A DNA stretch of 64,000 nucleotides, taken from assembly GCF_000971055.1 (NCBI RefSeq), contig NZ_LARW01000058.1:1-64000 (forward strand), given 5' to 3'. This document shows, in pieces, positions 55,394 through 63,223 of the stretch (its first letter is position 1; every line of letters starts with the position of its first letter). The DNA is from Sphingomonas sp. SRS2 (GTDB lineage Bacteria; Pseudomonadota; Alphaproteobacteria; Sphingomonadales; Sphingomonadaceae). The notes beneath the pieces are model-generated. The model saw nothing but the letters and a program-made list of their open reading frames with translations, was not told where the DNA came from and searched no databases. The translations under genes were made by a program, and so were the position numbers.

Positions 55394-55451
55394 ATAAATA
55401 CACACGGATGCACAAGGCGTCAAGCGTCTTTGTGCAAATAAATACACACGG
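55394..55451 (-). promoter_or_regulatory. hicA promoter and repeated HicB operator
   Basis: On the minus strand a -35 TTGACG (55423-55418) and -10 TATTTA (55400-55395) are 17 bases apart. The expected start of transcription, about eight bases on, is the A of ATG 55387. The perfect 14-mer ataaatacacacgg (plus-strand sense) occurs at 55394-55407, covering the -10, and again at 55438-55451, upstream of the -35. Both would suit repressor binding. All positions are read from sequence; activity is inference. Confidence 0.65.
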
Positions 55452-55563
55452 CTCGACGTGGAAAATCCCCAACGAGTTTTCACTCGCCCCGTAAGTCATT
55501 GAAATCAGGGGGGGGCGAAGCGTGAAATCTGCAAACTTTGGCGGATTTCCGGGCCCTGACGGC

Positions 55564-55604
55564 GGATTTGCAGTGCTCTGCGTAACCACTCCGCCATCGG
55601 GCCA
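55564..55604. repeat. Attachment site repeat, distal (att)
   Basis: This is a near-perfect copy of the tRNA-Cys 5' half (see 52153-52193). It is cut off after the anticodon loop and cannot form a tRNA. It marks the right boundary of the element. In the usual model it is the original chromosomal 5' half of the tRNA gene, displaced by integration. Confidence 0.9.
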
Positions 55605-55678
55605 GAGGAGCGCGGCAATGGCGGCGGGGCCGGCGATTGTCAACCGGCATTGGCCGCATCGACCATCGCGCGGCTGGC

Positions 55679-56959
55679 TTACCCCATCGCCGCCAGCAGG
55701 GAGTCGATGGGAATGAACGCAAACGCCACCGAGCTGTCGGCCACGCCATAGGGTATGAACAGCATGTCGCCATGTCGGAGCGCCCCGCAGGTGTAGACGA
55801 CGTTGGGCACGTAGCCTTCGCGGTCCTCGTCGCCCGGGGCGAGCAGCGGCTCGACCGTCCGGCCTAGGACTTTGGACGGGTCGTCCTTGTCGAGCAGCAC
55901 CGCGCCGATCGAATATTTGCGCATCGCGCCGACGCCATGGGTAAGCAGCAGCCAGCCCTCGTCGAGTTCGATCGGCGCGCCGCAATTGCCGATCTGCACC
56001 ATCTCCCACGGATATTTGGGCGTGATCAGCAACTCGCCCTCAGCCCAGTTGTCGATCTCGGGCGAGCGGATCAGGAAGAGGTTCTCCCCATCCTGGCGGC
56101 CAATCATCATATAGTCGCCGTTCACGGTGCGCGGGAACAGCGCCATGCCCTTGTTGCGCGCGGAAGTGCCGCGGATCGGCTGCATGCGGAAGCTGCGGAA
56201 GTCGCCGGTGCGCAGAAATTCCGACCGAATCGTGCGACCGTCATAGGCGGTGTAGGTGCCGATCCATTCGACCGAGCCATCGTCATGGGTAAACTGGAGC
56301 AGGCGCAAATCCTCCAGCCCGTTCGATTGCTCGCGGGTGATCGGGAAGATCAGCGTGCCCGAGATCGTCGAATCTTCATGGCGATGGATCTCGATCATCT
56401 CGTTACCGAGATCATGCCCATTGCGCCCCAGCGCGGCGGCGATGGCGAAAGGCGGCTCGGGCCCCAATTCGAAGTGCGCACCGGGGGACAATATTCCCTC
56501 GCGGAAGGCGATCGAGCTAATATGCCCCTCCCCCACCGCGCGCAGCGACATTATCACGCGGCGAGACCCCGGCGACAGGCCCGACTGATCGGGGTGCAGC
56601 ACGATGCTGGGGTTCATCAGCGCAGCGGCGGCATAGCTATATTCGTGGCAGAAATAGGCGCCGATCAGCTCTTTCTGAACGGGAGATATGCTGCCGTTGA
56701 GACCGAGCGCCTTGGCAATCTGGCCATAGCGTTCATTGAACACGCTGCGGGTCTGCCAGTGGCGCGCCTCGAAGTCCTTGAAGATCAGCGCCAAAACGCT
56801 GTCAGCCTGCTGCTCGTCGAACGCGAGCACCTCGCTGACGATACGGCCTACCCGCCCGCCATGAGGATTCGCCGGATCGATGGGCAGATGAAACGGACGG
56901 ACCACAACGCGCGACGCATCCGCCTGCAGCCGCATCGCCGTGTGGATCACTTCAACCAA
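55679..56959 (-). CDS. GH130 family glycoside phosphorylase-like protein
   Basis: The product has 426 residues and a five-bladed propeller typical of GH130, which contains mannoside phosphorylases. Motifs are NPSIVLHPDQSGLSPGSRRV, the MRAVGEGHISSIAF region (as SLRAVGEGHISSIAFREG), GTYTAYDGRTIRSEFL, ARNKGMALFPRTVNG and GAPIELDEGWLLLTHGVGAM. The start is uncertain between TTG 56959, GTG 56950 and ATG 56935. It follows the GT4 gene by 37 bases and is surely co-transcribed. Whether it is a phosphorylase or a hydrolase cannot be told. Confidence 0.88.
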   Translation of the reverse strand: MVEVIHTAMRLQADASRVVVRPFHLPIDPANPHGGRVGRIVSEVLAFDEQQADSVLALIFKDFEARHWQTRSVFNERYGQIAKALGLNGSISPVQKELIGAYFCHEYSYAAAALMNPSIVLHPDQSGLSPGSRRVIMSLRAVGEGHISSIAFREGILSPGAHFELGPEPPFAIAAALGRNGHDLGNEMIEIHRHEDSTISGTLIFPITREQSNGLEDLRLLQFTHDDGSVEWIGTYTAYDGRTIRSEFLRTGDFRSFRMQPIRGTSARNKGMALFPRTVNGDYMMIGRQDGENLFLIRSPEIDNWAEGELLITPKYPWEMVQIGNCGAPIELDEGWLLLTHGVGAMRKYSIGAVLLDKDDPSKVLGRTVEPLLAPGDEDREGYVPNVVYTCGALRHGDMLFIPYGVADSSVAFAFIPIDSLLAAMG

Positions 56960-56996
56960 ACCTGCCGTCTCCCCTCATACGGTCAGCGGCTGACAT

Positions 56997-59261
56997 TCAC
57001 ATGGCGACCGCACCTGCTCCGGAATGCTCCGCATCGTCGGCGGTTCCCGACAAACGTGCAATAGCGCAACAAGTAAGCTGGAATGCCAGCACCGATTCGG
57101 CGCCGGTGTTGAGGTTCGCCCGGTCGGTCATCAGCCCGTCGAAGCATATTCCGTCCGCCATCGAGGCCATTGGCTGGCCCAGGTCGTTTTCACCCAGATA
57201 CCAGCGCCATGCCCGCATCGCGGCCTCGTGCCAGCGCGGGTCACCGGTCGCTTCGAACGCGGTGATCGCAGCGTCGGCGCTGGCCCATGCCTCCAAAGGT
57301 TGCTGATCATAGATCATCGGCGCGGCATAGCGACGGCCGAAGCTTTCGGTGCCGACGGCGCGGAAATGACCCGCCTTTGCGGTCTGGACGCCGTCGAGCC
57401 AATCGAGCGCATCGAGCGCGGCCTCGCTCATCGCGGCGTCACCGAGCAATTTGCCGGCGAGAAGCAGCGCCTCGGGCAGCCGGGCATTATCATAAGCGAG
57501 TACGGGCTCGAACCAACGCCAATCGGCGCGGCGATATTCAAGCAGCGCCGCATGCAGTGTGCCGCCGAACTGCCGGACAATCCTGAGCGCGCCTTCATGG
57601 CCGGGAACCGCGCGCAGCATCGACGCCGCGCCGAGCAGCGCGAAAGCACCCGAGCGCAGGCCCTCGAGCTTCAGCGCATGCGGCGCGACCTGATCGAACA
57701 GGTGGCGGGCCCAGCGGCGCAGATCCTCACGTGCGGCCTCGTCGGCGGTGACGCCGATCGACCATAGCGACCGGCCGAAGCTGTCCTGAGATCCGACCTC
57801 CTCGAGCCAACGACGATCGTATGACATGAAGTTGCGGAACGCGCCCGTCGAAGAATTCCAGGCATGCTGGACGAACGAGGCGTAGATCGTCGCCAGCGCC
57901 TCGCTTCGCGCGTCACGAGCGCCGCCCAGCCGGTGCATCAGGATCAGCGCGCGGGCATTGTCGTCGACGCAATAGCCATGATCGCGATCGGGAATCGAGA
58001 AGATCGAATGCTGCATTATCCCGCAGCTGTCGGTCAGCGCCTCGACGCCATCGAGCCGCGCCTCGGCGGGAGGATGGCGCAGTACCACGGGCAACCGTAC
58101 CGGATGTTGCGAAACCGCCATGTCGAATATCTCCAGATATGCCTTCGCAAGACGGGGCCAGATCATAGTGCGGCCAAGCGCATAGGCGCCCCGCCGTGCC
58201 CGCTCGCGACGGACATCGTCGGCGAGCAACGCCGATATTTCCCGGGCGAAGGCGGCATGGTCGCCGAACGGCGCGAGCGCGCCCGTCTCCGGCGTCACAA
58301 CCTCGACGGCGTGCCAATAGGGCGACGACACGACCGGTTTGCCGAGCGCCACCGCGTAGGACAGCGTTCCGCTCGTGATCTGCGCCTCGTTGAGATAGGG
58401 CGTCACATAGATGTCGACCGCTTCGAGATAGTCGAGCAACCGCTCGCTTTCGGCGAATTCGTTGATGAAACGGAGATGCTTCTCGACACCGAGCTCCTGC
58501 GCCAATTGGAGGATGCTTTCGCGATAGGCCTCCCCATCGCGCGCGACGAGATGCGGATGGGTCGCGCCGAGCACGACATAGAGCGCATCGGGATGCTCCG
58601 CGACGATTGCCGGCAGCGCACGGACGATCGTCTCAATCCCCTTGTTCGGCGACAACAGGCCGAAGGTCAGCAATATCTGCCGCCCCGAAAAACCGAAACG
58701 GCGCTTGGCTGCGGCAATATCGGCGAGCGGCCGATCGGGCACGCCATGCGGCACGACCACGATCTTCTCACGCGCGATGCCATGAACCTGCTCGAGCAGG
58801 AAGCGGCCCTTTTCGGCCATCACGATCAGCTTCGACGCGCGGCGCGCGAGCCGTTCGATCACATCGCGCTGATCGGCGTCGGGATGTTCGAGGACCGTGT
58901 GGAGGGTGACCACGACGGCCGCCTGGAGATGATCGAGAAGCTGGAACAGCAGCACACCCGCCGCCCCGCCAAAGATTCCATATTCATGCTGGACGCAGAC
59001 GATCTGCGCGCCGCTGTCGTTTATCCGGCGCGCGGCGGCGCGATAGTCGGCGAGGTCGTTCTGGGAAATCTGGCAGACGACATGATCGGGATAGGCGTGG
59101 AGCGAGCCGGGCTCGTCCATCGCATAGACATCGGCGCGAACATCGGGACGGGCAGCGGTCAGCGCCTGGCGGACATCGTTAGTGAAGGTGGCGATACCGC
59201 ACCGGCGGGGCGGATGGTTGCCAATGATCGCGACATGGTTGATCCGCCGGGCAATGTCCAT
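56997..59261 (-). CDS. GT4 glycosyltransferase fused to alpha/alpha-toroid-like domain
   Basis: The product has about 754 residues. The N-terminal half is a GT-B glycosyltransferase of family 4 (GNHPPRRCGIATFTNDVRQA; VVPHGVPDRP; LLTFGLLSPNKGIETIVRAL; YLNEAQITSGTLSYAVALGKP). From about 410 onwards a helical domain (DRDHGYCVDDNARALILMHR, AGKLLGDAAMSEAALDALDWL, TDRANLNTGAESVLAFQ) resembles six-hairpin glycosidases. ATG 59261 has GGAGG nine bases upstream. It lies between two GH130 genes, which suggests making and turning over a mannose-containing oligosaccharide. Confidence 0.87.
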   Translation of the reverse strand: MDIARRINHVAIIGNHPPRRCGIATFTNDVRQALTAARPDVRADVYAMDEPGSLHAYPDHVVCQISQNDLADYRAAARRINDSGAQIVCVQHEYGIFGGAAGVLLFQLLDHLQAAVVVTLHTVLEHPDADQRDVIERLARRASKLIVMAEKGRFLLEQVHGIAREKIVVVPHGVPDRPLADIAAAKRRFGFSGRQILLTFGLLSPNKGIETIVRALPAIVAEHPDALYVVLGATHPHLVARDGEAYRESILQLAQELGVEKHLRFINEFAESERLLDYLEAVDIYVTPYLNEAQITSGTLSYAVALGKPVVSSPYWHAVEVVTPETGALAPFGDHAAFAREISALLADDVRRERARRGAYALGRTMIWPRLAKAYLEIFDMAVSQHPVRLPVVLRHPPAEARLDGVEALTDSCGIMQHSIFSIPDRDHGYCVDDNARALILMHRLGGARDARSEALATIYASFVQHAWNSSTGAFRNFMSYDRRWLEEVGSQDSFGRSLWSIGVTADEAAREDLRRWARHLFDQVAPHALKLEGLRSGAFALLGAASMLRAVPGHEGALRIVRQFGGTLHAALLEYRRADWRWFEPVLAYDNARLPEALLLAGKLLGDAAMSEAALDALDWLDGVQTAKAGHFRAVGTESFGRRYAAPMIYDQQPLEAWASADAAITAFEATGDPRWHEAAMRAWRWYLGENDLGQPMASMADGICFDGLMTDRANLNTGAESVLAFQLTCCAIARLSGTADDAEHSGAGAVAM

Positions 59262-59353
59262 TCCGCTCATCCTCCGCTTCCTCGACCAAAGACGAGGGGC
59301 CACGCATGCTAAATGCTCGACTGAGGAAAAGGTTGCAGCGCAACAATGATACA

Positions 59354-59379
59354 CCAGACTTGATGCAAATTAAGTCTGG
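59354..59379. promoter_or_regulatory. Inverted repeat in the GT4 promoter region
   Basis: ccagactt (59354-59361) and aagtctgg (59372-59379) form a perfect 8-bp dyad around a 10-base AT-rich centre. It sits in the AT-rich 250 bases between the second GH130 gene and the GT4 gene. It could be an operator for the GT4-GH130 operon or a weak terminator for the gene upstream. Confidence 0.4.
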
Positions 59380-59513
59380 CAGAAAAATGTCGGCGTTATC
59401 CGAAACAAAATTAGCAGAAATATCGCTTTATATTCGATAAATCAGGCTGTTTCATCAAGCCATTTCCGGGCCGTTATTACCGCAATGCAGCAAATAGTGC
59501 GTGGCGTATATAG

Positions 59514-60644
59514 TCATTCGGAGAACAATGTTTTGGGAATGTGCGTAAGGCGGCAGGCCAGATCGCCTTCGCCTGACACGACTATATAATGATCGCCACC
59601 ATCGGCGATGCCGGTCGTGAAGACGACATCACGGATATAGACCTGATGTTCGATCGGCTGCGTTAGCTGCGGACTTGCCTCGATCAGCGGCGCATGGTCG
59701 GTGCGCAATATCTTTGTCGGGTCGTCGCGATCCATGATCGACCAATAGGTGCGATAAATGCCAACGATCCCGTTGGGCTCGACCCCATGCCACAGCGTGA
59801 GCCATCCCGCGTCGGTGAGAACAGGCGGCGTGCCCCCACCGATGCGCGCGGTCGCCACGGTGCTCGCATGCGGGCGAATGCTGGGCCTGACATGCGGTTT
59901 CCAATGAAGCGCGTCGGGCGAGGTGGCGAGGTTGATCGAAGGGCCCGCGCGCCACTCGCTGCCGGGCGGATAGGCGAAATAGAGATCGCCGAGCGGGCGG
60001 GTCTGCGCCCAATATTGCCCATCAATCAGGCCTTCGAAGATAAGCATGTCCTTGTTCTGATGATCGAGGACGATCCCTTCGAAGCGCCAGTCGAGGCCGT
60101 TATCCGAACTGTAGAGCGTCGTCGAATGGCGCTCGGGACTGACCGAGCAGGTCGTCATCAGGTAGCGGTCGCCAACTCGTGAGATGCGAGCATCCTCGAT
60201 CCCATAGCATTGGAAACTGTGCGTCGGCGCAATCGCCTTGTCATAATGGATGGCGACCTTGCGCAGCCCATCGGGGCTCATCTCGACCGGCAGCAGCCAG
60301 GACAAGGAGGTCAGCGCCATCACCTTCCACCCGCCGCCCGTCAGCATGAACTTGCGCGGATCGGCGGTATCGGCATGTTCGAGCGGCCAGGCGTCGAGGA
60401 CATAGGCGGGCGCCCCGCCCTCGTCGTTCCAGCGGATCGCATGGACATGGGCGTCACGAATCGGATGGCACAGCGCTTCGGCCACCCGTACCATCATCAG
60501 CAGATTGCCGTTGGGCAGACGAGTGAGCCCCGGGTTGAACGCGCCGAGCACATAGGTCGGGGCATCGAAATGCCCGGCAAGCGGTGACCGCGACAGATCG
60601 ACGTCGTCCGGAACGAAGACCAGTGTATCGACGGGATAGCGCAT
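59514..60644 (-). CDS. GH130 family protein (second copy)
   Basis: The 376-residue GH130 propeller has NPGLTRLPNGNLLMMVRVAE, the family motif YGIEDARISRVGDRYLMTTC (catalytic Asp in EDARI), DHQNKDMLIFEGLIDGQYWA, and GGTPPVLTDAGWLTLWHGVE. It differs clearly from the GH130 at 55679-56959, so the two probably act on different linkages or chain lengths. It lies upstream of the GT4-GH130 pair on the same strand, with a 250-base gap. Confidence 0.9.
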   Translation of the reverse strand: MRYPVDTLVFVPDDVDLSRSPLAGHFDAPTYVLGAFNPGLTRLPNGNLLMMVRVAEALCHPIRDAHVHAIRWNDEGGAPAYVLDAWPLEHADTADPRKFMLTGGGWKVMALTSLSWLLPVEMSPDGLRKVAIHYDKAIAPTHSFQCYGIEDARISRVGDRYLMTTCSVSPERHSTTLYSSDNGLDWRFEGIVLDHQNKDMLIFEGLIDGQYWAQTRPLGDLYFAYPPGSEWRAGPSINLATSPDALHWKPHVRPSIRPHASTVATARIGGGTPPVLTDAGWLTLWHGVEPNGIVGIYRTYWSIMDRDDPTKILRTDHAPLIEASPQLTQPIEHQVYIRDVVFTTGIADGGDHYIVVSGEGDLACRLTHIPKTLFSE

Positions 60645-60707
60645 CCATTGTCTCCCTGACTGGCCTGCGGAGCGATAACGACGACAGCGCCCGCAAGTTG
60701 CCTGCGC

Positions 60708-61052
60708 TTATCCGGCGACGGGCAACTTCAGCGATCCATCGGGCTCGCGCTCGACCGGGCCATAAGCGATCACGACATCCAGCGTCAGTCGCCCATAGAC
60801 GTGCGGAAAGAGCGCGCCGCCGCGCGACGGCTCCCAGCGCACGGCATCGCCCAGCGCTTCGAGGTCTACCGCCGCGATCACCAGATCGCCCTGCCCGGCG
60901 AAATGGCGGATCAGGGTCTCGTCGGCCTGCGTCGCGGTCGACAAATGGATATAGCCGTCGGTCCGGTCGACCGGCGCGCCGTCAAAGCTTCCATCTTCGA
61001 GTTCGGTCCATTGGTCCGCCGTCAAAATCTTATAGGCTATGCTGTCCGCCAT
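60708..61052 (-). CDS. DUF952 family protein
   Basis: The 114-residue protein matches the small DUF952 fold: AYKILTADQWTELEDG, DGYIHLSTATQADETLIRHF, LVIAAVDLEALGDAVRWEPS, GGALFPHVYGRL. ATG 61052 is preferred because AGGAGG lies ten bases upstream; ATG 61079 is in frame but has none. DUF952 proteins have no proven function. A strong hairpin with a T-run (61161-61206) lies just before it. Confidence 0.92.
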   Translation of the reverse strand: MADSIAYKILTADQWTELEDGSFDGAPVDRTDGYIHLSTATQADETLIRHFAGQGDLVIAAVDLEALGDAVRWEPSRGGALFPHVYGRLTLDVVIAYGPVEREPDGSLKLPVAG

Positions 61053-61160
61053 GCTTCCCGACCTCCTGTTCGCCACCATGCGCCGCGCGGTTTCGCAGGA
61101 CGAAGGACTTCAATCAACGCGCGACGGCGCGCATCGTGCATGGTCTTCGCGACAGGATAT

Positions 61161-61357
61161 GAAAAGGCCGACCGTTCGCTGGTGGGGGCCATGCGAACGA
61201 TCGGCCGATTTTCGCCCGTTATGCCGGGCCGGCATCCTGTTGGGGGTAGGATACCCGCCTTATCACATCGCGGCGCGCGCTGCCCCGGAGGTTCCGTAGC
61301 CAGCGCCGGACCTTGGTGCGGGAGGAATTGCCCGGCGGGCAGTGACTATCCGTGTCT
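61161..61357 (-). ncRNA. Candidate structured non-coding RNA
   Basis: On the minus strand a promoter-like pair (TTGCGC 61392-61387, 17 bases, TGTAAC 61369-61364) precedes a region with long-range pairing: 61347-61351 with 61249-61253, and 61334-61339 with 61254-61259, closing a ~100-base hairpin. It ends with a 13-bp stem with one mismatch (61194-61206 with 61166-61178) followed by TTTT, as an intrinsic terminator. No gene fits this stretch. The predicted RNA is about 195 bases. It is not identified with any known family. Confidence 0.4.
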
Positions 61358-61439
61358 GTTACCGTTACAAAGCATGTAATCGAGCCGCGCAAATCAGCGG
61401 TGACACCCGTGCGATTTCACGCTACCTTTGGTCATCGAC

Positions 61440-63167
61440 ATGAGCGAGACCAGCGACGTCGCGATCGATCGCACCGAGGCCGGGGCGCCGCAGCCGGGCG
61501 CGCGCGCCGCCGCCAACGATGCCGATCGGATGCGCGAAGAGCTGCAGACGGTAATCGCGTCGCCCGATTTCGCACGGGCCCCGATCATGAAGCGGCTGCT
61601 GTCCTTCCTGGTCGGAGAGACCGCGGCAGGACGGGGCGACCAGCTCAAGGCCTATTCGGTCGCGGTCGACGGTCTGGGCCGCGCGCCCGACTATGACGCC
61701 AGGGCCGACAGCTATCCCCGCGTCCAGGTCGGGCGGCTCCGTCGCATGCTCGACAGCTATTATAATCTCACAGCGCCGGCCGGCGGCCTTCGCCTCACCA
61801 TACCCAGTGGCCGTTACCGCGTGGCGCTTCAACCAGCGGTCAGCGCGCCCGAGGCCGGCGTCGGCATCGCCCTGGATTCGATGCTGCCGGAACGGCCGCT
61901 GGCTTTTGGCTGGCAGGTCGCGATGCTGCTCATGCTGGTCCTCCTTGTGGCGGCGGCGCTGTTCAGTTTCGTGCCAATGCGGACAAGCTCGCCCAGCGCC
62001 GGTCAGGCGCGGCCGATCCTCGAACTCGCCGGCTCGGAAATGGCGCGCGGCAGCCAGCTCGGCGATGTCGTGCGGGCGACCCTGCTCAACGGCCTTGGCC
62101 GCAGCAGCGTCTATGATCTGCGTGTGTTGCGCCGTTCCGGCTCCCGCGATTTGCAGGCCGCTCCGGCGCGTTACCGGCTCAGCACCGACATGATCGACGG
62201 CGCCAGTCCACGCCTCTTCCTGAGACTGTCACGGATGTCGCCAGATCGGCTGCTGTGGTCCGGAGACATCAGCCTTCCGCCCGCGGGCGAAATCGACGCC
62301 GCGGAGCTCGACCGCCGGCTTGCGCCGGCCATCGCGTCGATCGGACGCGTCAACGGCCTGCTCGCGACCCATGAGCTCCAGGAGAATGACGGGCGGGAGG
62401 CGGCGGACTACAGCTGCCTCCTGCTCTACCATCGCTATCGCAAGGACCGCACCGACACGGAACGCGACCATGCCAGCACCTGCGTCGAAAACAGTCTGAA
62501 GCGGAATCCGGAGGACGCGGGATTACAGGCTGCCGCAGCGCAGCTGACGATCGAACGCATCGTCACGACCGACGTCGATCCGCGCGATCGCGCCGCGCAG
62601 CTGCAAACGGCGCGACGACACGCCTATATCGCGACATCGATCAATCCACAGGATCCCTGGGCGCTGGCGGCCCGCGCCCGCGTTGCGGTTATCCGCAAGG
62701 CCTGTCCCCAGGCGATAAGCTTCGCGATGCGCGCCAGCCAGCTTCAGCCCTATGACCCCGCCCTGCTCGCCGATGTCGGCCTGTATTTGCTCGACTGTCA
62801 GGATATCCGCGCGGAAAGCATGATCCGGCGGGCGATCGCGCTCGACGATAACCCCGAGGGCCGATTCTACGCGCCGCTCCTCCTGCTCGCCATCGGCCGC
62901 GACGATCACGTGATGGCGCGCGAGGCGCTGGCGCAGATGGCGCCACCGGTGGTGGGCCGCCATGGCCGTTTCTACCTGATCAGCGCGACGGGCTATGCGA
63001 TGATCGGCGATTATACCCGCGCACGGGCGGCCTGGGCTCAGCTCAAGATCAACCGGCCCAATATCGCCGCCGATCCCCAGAGCTATTTCGAACAACTGGG
63101 CTATGCGACCGACCTGCGCGACAAGGCGATGGCCCATCTCCACAAGGCTGGATTGATCGCGCGCTGA
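61440..63167 (+). CDS. TPR-like regulatory protein with winged-helix-like N-terminus and one membrane helix
   Basis: The product has about 575 residues. The N-terminal segment (SPDFARAPIMKRLLSFLVGE, LKAYSVAVDGLGR, YPRVQVGRLRRMLDSYY) matches a domain found in many alphaproteobacterial and acidobacterial proteins just before TolB/TPR regions. It is followed by a membrane helix (VAMLLMLVLLVAAALFSFV, about 160-180). The C-terminal half is helical and TPR-like (SINPQDPWALAARARVAVIR; MRASQLQPYDPALLADVGLY). ATG 61440 is chosen, and TTG 61428 is also in frame. A sensor or signalling role is inferred from architecture only. Confidence 0.8.
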   Translation: MSETSDVAIDRTEAGAPQPGARAAANDADRMREELQTVIASPDFARAPIMKRLLSFLVGETAAGRGDQLKAYSVAVDGLGRAPDYDARADSYPRVQVGRLRRMLDSYYNLTAPAGGLRLTIPSGRYRVALQPAVSAPEAGVGIALDSMLPERPLAFGWQVAMLLMLVLLVAAALFSFVPMRTSSPSAGQARPILELAGSEMARGSQLGDVVRATLLNGLGRSSVYDLRVLRRSGSRDLQAAPARYRLSTDMIDGASPRLFLRLSRMSPDRLLWSGDISLPPAGEIDAAELDRRLAPAIASIGRVNGLLATHELQENDGREAADYSCLLLYHRYRKDRTDTERDHASTCVENSLKRNPEDAGLQAAAAQLTIERIVTTDVDPRDRAAQLQTARRHAYIATSINPQDPWALAARARVAVIRKACPQAISFAMRASQLQPYDPALLADVGLYLLDCQDIRAESMIRRAIALDDNPEGRFYAPLLLLAIGRDDHVMAREALAQMAPPVVGRHGRFYLISATGYAMIGDYTRARAAWAQLKINRPNIAADPQSYFEQLGYATDLRDKAMAHLHKAGLIAR

Positions 63168-63223
63168 CCGCCGGAATCGGATGCTGTCGGAATGGCTTCC
63201 CCGCGGCGCCATAGCAGGATAAC

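Larger units (their letters stand above)
52153..55604. mobile_element. 3.45-kb integrative element in tRNA-Cys
   Basis: The element is bounded by direct repeats 52153-52193 and 55564-55604 (40 of 41 bases identical). The first is the 5' half of tRNA-Cys. It holds a complete tyrosine integrase, candidate arm-type sites, a coiled-coil/zinc-ribbon gene, two gene remnants and a hicA-hicB-antitoxin operon. Flanking genes on both sides are ordinary chromosome. Its small size and truncated genes suggest a deletion derivative of a larger prophage or island. The intact toxin-antitoxin set may explain its persistence. Confidence 0.88.

Noticed and set aside
61161-61357. Assignment of the structured region to 6S, SRP or tmRNA
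   Set aside because: The size fits 6S, but I could not match a diagnostic sequence of any of these RNAs, so no family name is given.
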